NCBI GenBank assembly: GCA_022704645.1
Contig: JAKJGA010000081.1
Span: 1 to 7,483 of the forward strand
Reading direction: 5' to 3'
DNA from: Spirochaetota bacterium
GTDB taxonomy: Bacteria > Spirochaetota > UBA4802 > JAFGJZ01
Length of the DNA: 7,483 nt
The notes beneath the pieces were generated by a model. The model saw nothing but the letters and a program-made list of their open reading frames with translations, was not told the DNA's origin and made no database searches. This document shows positions 3,763 through 7,483 of the stretch, one piece after another. A program made the position numbers and the translations under genes. The number at the start of each line of letters is the position of its first letter. The first letter of the stretch is position 1.

Positions 3763-4923
3763 TTATTTTTTTCTTGATGATAAATATTTTTCGATTCTGT
3801 CCATGCCTTCCTTGATTCTTTCCATCGAATTGGCATAAGAAAATCTGACAAAGCCTTCTCCGTTAGTTCCGAAATCGACACCGGGAGTTATACCGACATA
3901 TGCATTATCAAGAATTTCAAGCGCGAACGAATACGAATCATTAGTAAATTTTCGCGCGTCACAGAAAATATAAAATGCCCCCATTGGTTCTGCACTTACA
4001 GAAAAACCAATTTTTTCAAGCCTTGAAAGCATATACTTTCTGCGCTCATCATAAACCGAAACCATTTTTCTTACATCATCTCCCGCGCACTGCAAGGCTG
4101 CGATACCTGAACGCTGTGCAATGGACGGAGCGCAGATAAAAAGGTTCTGCTGAAGTATCTGAACAGAACGTATCAGTTTCTCAGGAACAATCAAGTATCC
4201 GAGGCGGAGTCCCGTCATCGCAAAGCGCTTAGAGAAACCGTTAATAATTATTGAGTCACGTGAAAACTCAAGCATGCTCCGTGCGCGGCTGCCGTAAACG
4301 AGTCCGTGATAGATTTCATCAGAAATAACCGTAATACCGCTTTCAGCAAGCATTTCGAATGTTTTATCACTTGCGAGAACACCTGACGGATTCATCGGTG
4401 AATTCAGAAATACCGCGCGCGTTTTATCAGTTATTACGGATTCAAAAGATTTTTTTTCATACTGGAATCCGTTTGCAGCAGAGACATTGACCTCAACCGG
4501 AACTGCGCCCGCTGAATAAATGAAATTTTTATAGCACGAATATCCCGGATTCGAAATTACAACCTCATCGCCCTCGTTACAAAGAGCATTGAGCGCAAGA
4601 AGAATCGCAGGCGATGAACCGGAAGTTACGGCAATGCATTCGGGATTTACTTCAACATCATATTCACTGTTATAAAAATAAGCAATCGCCTCGCGAAGTT
4701 CACGCATTCCAAGAGAATGCGTATAATGAGTTTCACCGGATGAAAGAGAACGGCGTACTGCTTCAGTTACACATTCAGGCGGATCAAAATCAGGTTCACC
4801 CACTTCAAGATGTATCACATCGATTCCGCGCGAAGTCATTTCATTAGCTCGCTCAAGAATTTCCATTACAATAAAGGGAGTAAGCTTTTCTATTCTTGGG
4901 TTTATAAACTTTTCAGTTTTCAC
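3763..4923 (-). CDS. Class I/II PLP-dependent aminotransferase
   Basis: I place the start at a GTG (4921-4923), giving 386 residues, normal for fold-type I aminotransferases. Starting at the upstream ATG (5017-5019) would add 32 basic residues inside the cca frame with no family counterpart. Motifs, numbered from the GTG: VGEPDFD (41-47), TSGSSPA, NPGYSCYKN, NSPMNPSG (Asn174, Asn178), SDEIYHG (Asp202, Tyr205 for the cofactor ring), GFSKRFAMTG with the PLP-binding Lys232, LRLGY (Arg240, phosphate) and FVRFSY (Arg360, substrate carboxylate). The enzyme is cytosolic and moves amino groups between amino and 2-oxo acids. It resembles the aspartate/alanine aminotransferase branch, but the substrate cannot be read from the sequence. 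It is the last gene of the operon, overlapping the end of cca by 11 bp. Confidence 0.93.
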   Translation of the reverse strand: MKTEKFINPRIEKLTPFIVMEILERANEMTSRGIDVIHLEVGEPDFDPPECVTEAVRRSLSSGETHYTHSLGMRELREAIAYFYNSEYDVEVNPECIAVTSGSSPAILLALNALCNEGDEVVISNPGYSCYKNFIYSAGAVPVEVNVSAANGFQYEKKSFESVITDKTRAVFLNSPMNPSGVLASDKTFEMLAESGITVISDEIYHGLVYGSRARSMLEFSRDSIIINGFSKRFAMTGLRLGYLIVPEKLIRSVQILQQNLFICAPSIAQRSGIAALQCAGDDVRKMVSVYDERRKYMLSRLEKIGFSVSAEPMGAFYIFCDARKFTNDSYSFALEILDNAYVGITPGVDFGTNGEGFVRFSYANSMERIKEGMDRIEKYLSSRKK

Positions 4924-6298
4924 CGCGTACTTCCTTCTCGTAAATTTCTTCGGCTTTCGCGGCAAGATTTTCCGCAGTGTTTGCCGCAGGATCATCAAGA
5001 ACAAGTTCAAGAAGCTCATTGAGTATTTTACCGATTATTCTGCCCGGCTTAATCTGAAACATGCTCATGATATCATTGCCGTTAATCATCAGATCCTTAA
5101 CCGTAATAGCGTTCTCTGCTTCGATAATCTTTTCGATGCGGCGGAAAAGTTCATGTATCGGAGCAGGCATACCGCTTCTCGAACCGTTTCCGGCGCGGTC
5201 GGCAAGTCGCACGCGCGCAAGATCACCGAGATTTTCGACTCCGACCTTGCGCATAAATCTTCTAACCGCGCCGTCATTCCAGTCTTCCGTATAGTGGAAC
5301 ATATGATTTATGACGAGATTCGTAACGCAGTCAATTTCGGCGTTTGAGAACTTGAGCCGCTTCATGATATTCTTAACCATGCGGCTTCCGACCACTTCAT
5401 GATTATAAAAAGTGTTTTCACCGTCTGCGCCTTTGCGGCGAACCTGAGGCTTCGCTATATCATGAAGTAATGCCGCGAGTTTAACTTCAAGTTTATCGTT
5501 AATAGCTGCGTCGCACGAATAGACGCAGTGATAATAAACATCGAATGCATGATACTTGTTCTGTTCGACTCCATAGCACGCGAAAAGCTCCGGCAGAAAC
5601 TGTTCAAGAAGACCGGATTTCCGCATGTATTCAAGTCCGACGGAAGGTCTGTCAGTCATCACAGTTTTAACAAATTCGTCGCGTATTCTCTCAGCAGAAA
5701 CTTTCGCGGAAACATCGAGAGTTAGTCTTATTGAGTTAAAGGTTTCTTCTTCTATATCAAATCCGAGTTTTGATGCAAAGCGGCAGGCGCGGTAAGGTCG
5801 AAGACCGTCTTCGGAAAATCTGTCAACGGGTTTACCGATGGTTCGGATAACACGCCTGTTTATATCTTCGATGCCGCCGCAGAAATCTACGACTTCATTT
5901 GTTCTGTAATTATAAGCAAGCCCGTTCATTGTAAAATCACGGCGCGAAATATCGACTTCAAGCGAATCAGAAAAGATTACCTCGTTCGGATGTCTTCCGT
6001 CATCATACTTTCCGTCATTTCTGTATGTGGTAACTTCAAAAACTTCACCATCAACTATAACGCTTACTGTTCCGTGTTTTATTCCTGTCGGAACCGCGTG
6101 ACGGAATATTTTCATCAGAACATCAGGACGGGCGTTTGTAGCAAAATCATAATCTTCTGCGGGTGAACCCATTATAAGATCGCGGACGGCACCGCCGACC
6201 ATGAAGCATTCATTTCCGTTTTTTTCTAAAGTCGAGTAAATCTTTTCTATCCCTCGAATATATTTATCGGGGATGGAAAGGGGAATAATTTTTGTCAT
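4913..6298 (-). CDS. cca: CCA-adding enzyme / poly(A) polymerase family tRNA nucleotidyltransferase with HD domain
   Basis: This 461-residue class II nucleotidyltransferase adds or repairs the 3' CCA of tRNA from CTP and ATP in the cytosol. The head domain has GGAVRD (35-40) and the two metal-binding aspartates in DYDFAT (Asp49, Asp51). The flexible-loop region DGKYDDGRHP is at 95-104 and RRDFTMNG at 119-126. The template-like motif EDGLRPYRACRF (163-174) carries the residues that select CTP then ATP in this family. An HD-type domain follows, with His257, LLHDIAK (His279, Asp280), NHE (His300) and NHMFHY further on, suggesting an additional phosphohydrolase-like activity, as in E. coli Cca. 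Sequence alone cannot fully exclude an A-adding, CC-adding or poly(A) specialist. AAGGT lies 4 nt before the ATG. The start is 1 bp after the stop of the upstream LamG/FN3 gene, so the two are surely co-transcribed. Confidence 0.94.
   Translation of the reverse strand: MTKIIPLSIPDKYIRGIEKIYSTLEKNGNECFMVGGAVRDLIMGSPAEDYDFATNARPDVLMKIFRHAVPTGIKHGTVSVIVDGEVFEVTTYRNDGKYDDGRHPNEVIFSDSLEVDISRRDFTMNGLAYNYRTNEVVDFCGGIEDINRRVIRTIGKPVDRFSEDGLRPYRACRFASKLGFDIEEETFNSIRLTLDVSAKVSAERIRDEFVKTVMTDRPSVGLEYMRKSGLLEQFLPELFACYGVEQNKYHAFDVYYHCVYSCDAAINDKLEVKLAALLHDIAKPQVRRKGADGENTFYNHEVVGSRMVKNIMKRLKFSNAEIDCVTNLVINHMFHYTEDWNDGAVRRFMRKVGVENLGDLARVRLADRAGNGSRSGMPAPIHELFRRIEKIIEAENAITVKDLMINGNDIMSMFQIKPGRIIGKILNELLELVLDDPAANTAENLAAKAEEIYEKEVRGEN
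4930..4938 (-). promoter_or_regulatory. Ribosome binding site that decides the aminotransferase start
   Basis: On the minus strand AGAAGGAAG ends 6 nt before the GTG at 4921-4923. It lies in the last codons of cca. This supports the GTG start over the upstream ATG at 5017-5019. Confidence 0.65.
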
Positions 6299-6299
6299 A

Positions 6300-7483
6300 T
6301 TACCTTGTTATTTCTGATTTCTGAGAGGGTCTGGCATACACTTCAGCGCTTTTGCGGCCTTCATGATTATATTGCGTATCAACCTTATAAGAGTCATAAG
6401 CCGATACGGAAAAATAATACAATACATTGTTTTTCATTTCGGGATATTCAAGCATTCCGCGCACGTATCTTCCCCGGTTTTCCTCAATCAGATTATTGTC
6501 GATTTTTACGGTAACGTAATTCGAATTTGAAAAATTCGCAACACGCTTTCCGGCGGCATATCTTAGAATACCCTCAGATTCACCGTTTTTAATTCCGTAG
6601 TAAATATTGTAACCGGCTATATCGTGGTCAACATTTTTCTTCCACCGGATTATAACATATTTATCTCCGGTTTCGACAACTTCAAGAAAAAGCGGAGGCG
6701 ACGGCGGTAAATCAAGCTCATAATCTATTTCAGCCGATTTAAAAACCGGCGACTCTTCACCCTCAGGTGTAGCAATAAGTCTTGCCCGCCATTGAAAATA
6801 CTTTCCGCGAAGATAACCGTCATCGGTTTTCGCGAGATAAATATTTCTCTGATTGTTGTCAATCTTGTACCATTTCGGCTCAGAATCCTCAGCATCAAAA
6901 TATTTATCAGACATCCGTATTTCACATCTGAGAAAAGTCTTCGGCGGAAATATTCCGTCCCATTTAAAATTTTTAATCATTGTTCCGGTATATTCAAACT
7001 GGTAAACTTTACTTGATATTATACCTTCTCTGTTCACAGGTGTCCGTCCGATTAGCTTAACATCACGGTAATTTTTGCTCGCAAGATCAGTCTGGCTTCT
7101 GGCGTCTTCATATGAAAGATAATTGATCCGGAATTCATCCAATAGTCCCGAAAATCCTTTCCCTATTCTCGCAATAGGAGCATCCCCGTCGGCAAATGAA
7201 GGAATCATTACGTCAGAAGAAGGAACTCCCTTCTCTGTCATGAACCTGTAGTCATATTCGTTCTCACCTATCAGATGTGAAAGCTTGCCGGTCAATCGGT
7301 CAAAAGAAAGAAAATAATGATTCCACTTTCCGACCTGTATGTTCGGGCCTTTCGTAAGAGCTGTGTCGATTCTACGACCCTGCGAATCACTGAATACTTT
7401 ATAGAAATAAGCATTTATTCTGCCTTTCTCAAGCCTGATTTCAATTCCGTTTTTAATGCCTGTGTTCAGCCCCACGCGGGAAA
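6300..7483 (-). CDS. LamG-like / fibronectin type III protein (5' end off the window)
   Basis: The frame is open to the right edge; the first in-frame GTG (7473-7475) is preceded by further sense codons, so the true N-terminus lies outside the window. Numbering from that GTG, residues 1-125 fit a concanavalin-like LamG fold, ending with the characteristic GLLDEFRINYLSYEDA. Residues of about 140-235 form a second beta-rich stretch (YFQWRARL, FKSAEIDYEL). Residues 236-380 look like a fibronectin type III domain, starting PPSPPLFLEVVETGDKYVIIRWKK and including DIAGYNIYYG and LYYFSVSAYD. Such domains mediate protein or glycan binding in exported proteins. A signal peptide would be in the missing part, so location is inferred. 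No catalytic motif is seen. The pairing with tRNA maturation downstream has no obvious functional logic and may just reflect operon packing. Confidence 0.75.
   Translation of the reverse strand, partial: SRVGLNTGIKNGIEIRLEKGRINAYFYKVFSDSQGRRIDTALTKGPNIQVGKWNHYFLSFDRLTGKLSHLIGENEYDYRFMTEKGVPSSDVMIPSFADGDAPIARIGKGFSGLLDEFRINYLSYEDARSQTDLASKNYRDVKLIGRTPVNREGIISSKVYQFEYTGTMIKNFKWDGIFPPKTFLRCEIRMSDKYFDAEDSEPKWYKIDNNQRNIYLAKTDDGYLRGKYFQWRARLIATPEGEESPVFKSAEIDYELDLPPSPPLFLEVVETGDKYVIIRWKKNVDHDIAGYNIYYGIKNGESEGILRYAAGKRVANFSNSNYVTVKIDNNLIEENRGRYVRGMLEYPEMKNNVLYYFSVSAYDSYKVDTQYNHEGRKSAEVYARPSQKSEITR

Noticed and set aside
3724..3772. Intrinsic terminator for apbE (GAACT/AGTTC followed by a T run)
   Set aside because: The stem is only 5 bp with a 23-nt loop, and the T run is explained by Lys codons of the convergent aminotransferase gene.

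Overview
The window looks like chromosomal DNA from a host-associated or anaerobic spirochaete, most likely Treponema-like. This is inferred from protein style and gene content, not proven: a secreted bacteriohemerythrin/ApbE-lipoprotein pair, a LamG/fibronectin-III surface-type protein next to a CCA-adding enzyme, and moderately AT-rich DNA (about 40% G+C by eye).

Layout. (1) Positions 1-1352, minus strand: the 5' part of a gene for a secreted protein with an HExxH zinc-protease motif; its 3' end lies off the left edge. (2) Positions 1353-2326: a divergent intergenic region of almost 1 kb with no credible protein gene. Its two edges hold the promoters of the flanking genes. Between them, at about 1418-2251, is a dense block of perfect or near-perfect hairpins built from repeated modules. 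(3) Positions 2327-3762, plus strand: bacteriohemerythrin and an ApbE-type FMN transferase, translationally coupled through ATGA. (4) Positions 3763-7483, minus strand: a tightly packed operon, LamG/FN3 protein (5' end off the right edge), then cca, then a PLP-dependent aminotransferase. It meets apbE tail to tail with no base between the stop codons.

The notable part is the hairpin block. Three hairpins (1590-1635, 1699-1744, 2177-2222) share one architecture: a 10-bp outer stem, an internal loop starting CAA, an inner stem of 5-6 bp, and an AGGAN pentaloop. The inner stems differ completely in sequence but stay paired, and the outer stem of the third copy is also rewritten but paired. The loops read CAGGAAG, CAGGATG and CAGGAGG, which resemble the CAGGA(U/C/A)G loop repeats of the CsrB/CsrC RNAs that sequester CsrA. 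Around them are three 7-bp hairpins with GAA triloops (also compensated), a tandemly duplicated module of about 107 bp, a second related unit, and a 15-bp perfect terminator-like hairpin although no flanking gene ends here. A perfect 12-bp direct repeat brackets the whole block, as an inserted element with a target duplication might leave. The two leading readings, a structured regulatory RNA or an interspersed mobile repeat family, are not exclusive.

The protein genes are otherwise ordinary. Bacteriohemerythrin binds O2 through a di-iron site, ApbE attaches FMN to exported proteins, Cca matures tRNA 3' ends and the aminotransferase handles amino or keto acids.
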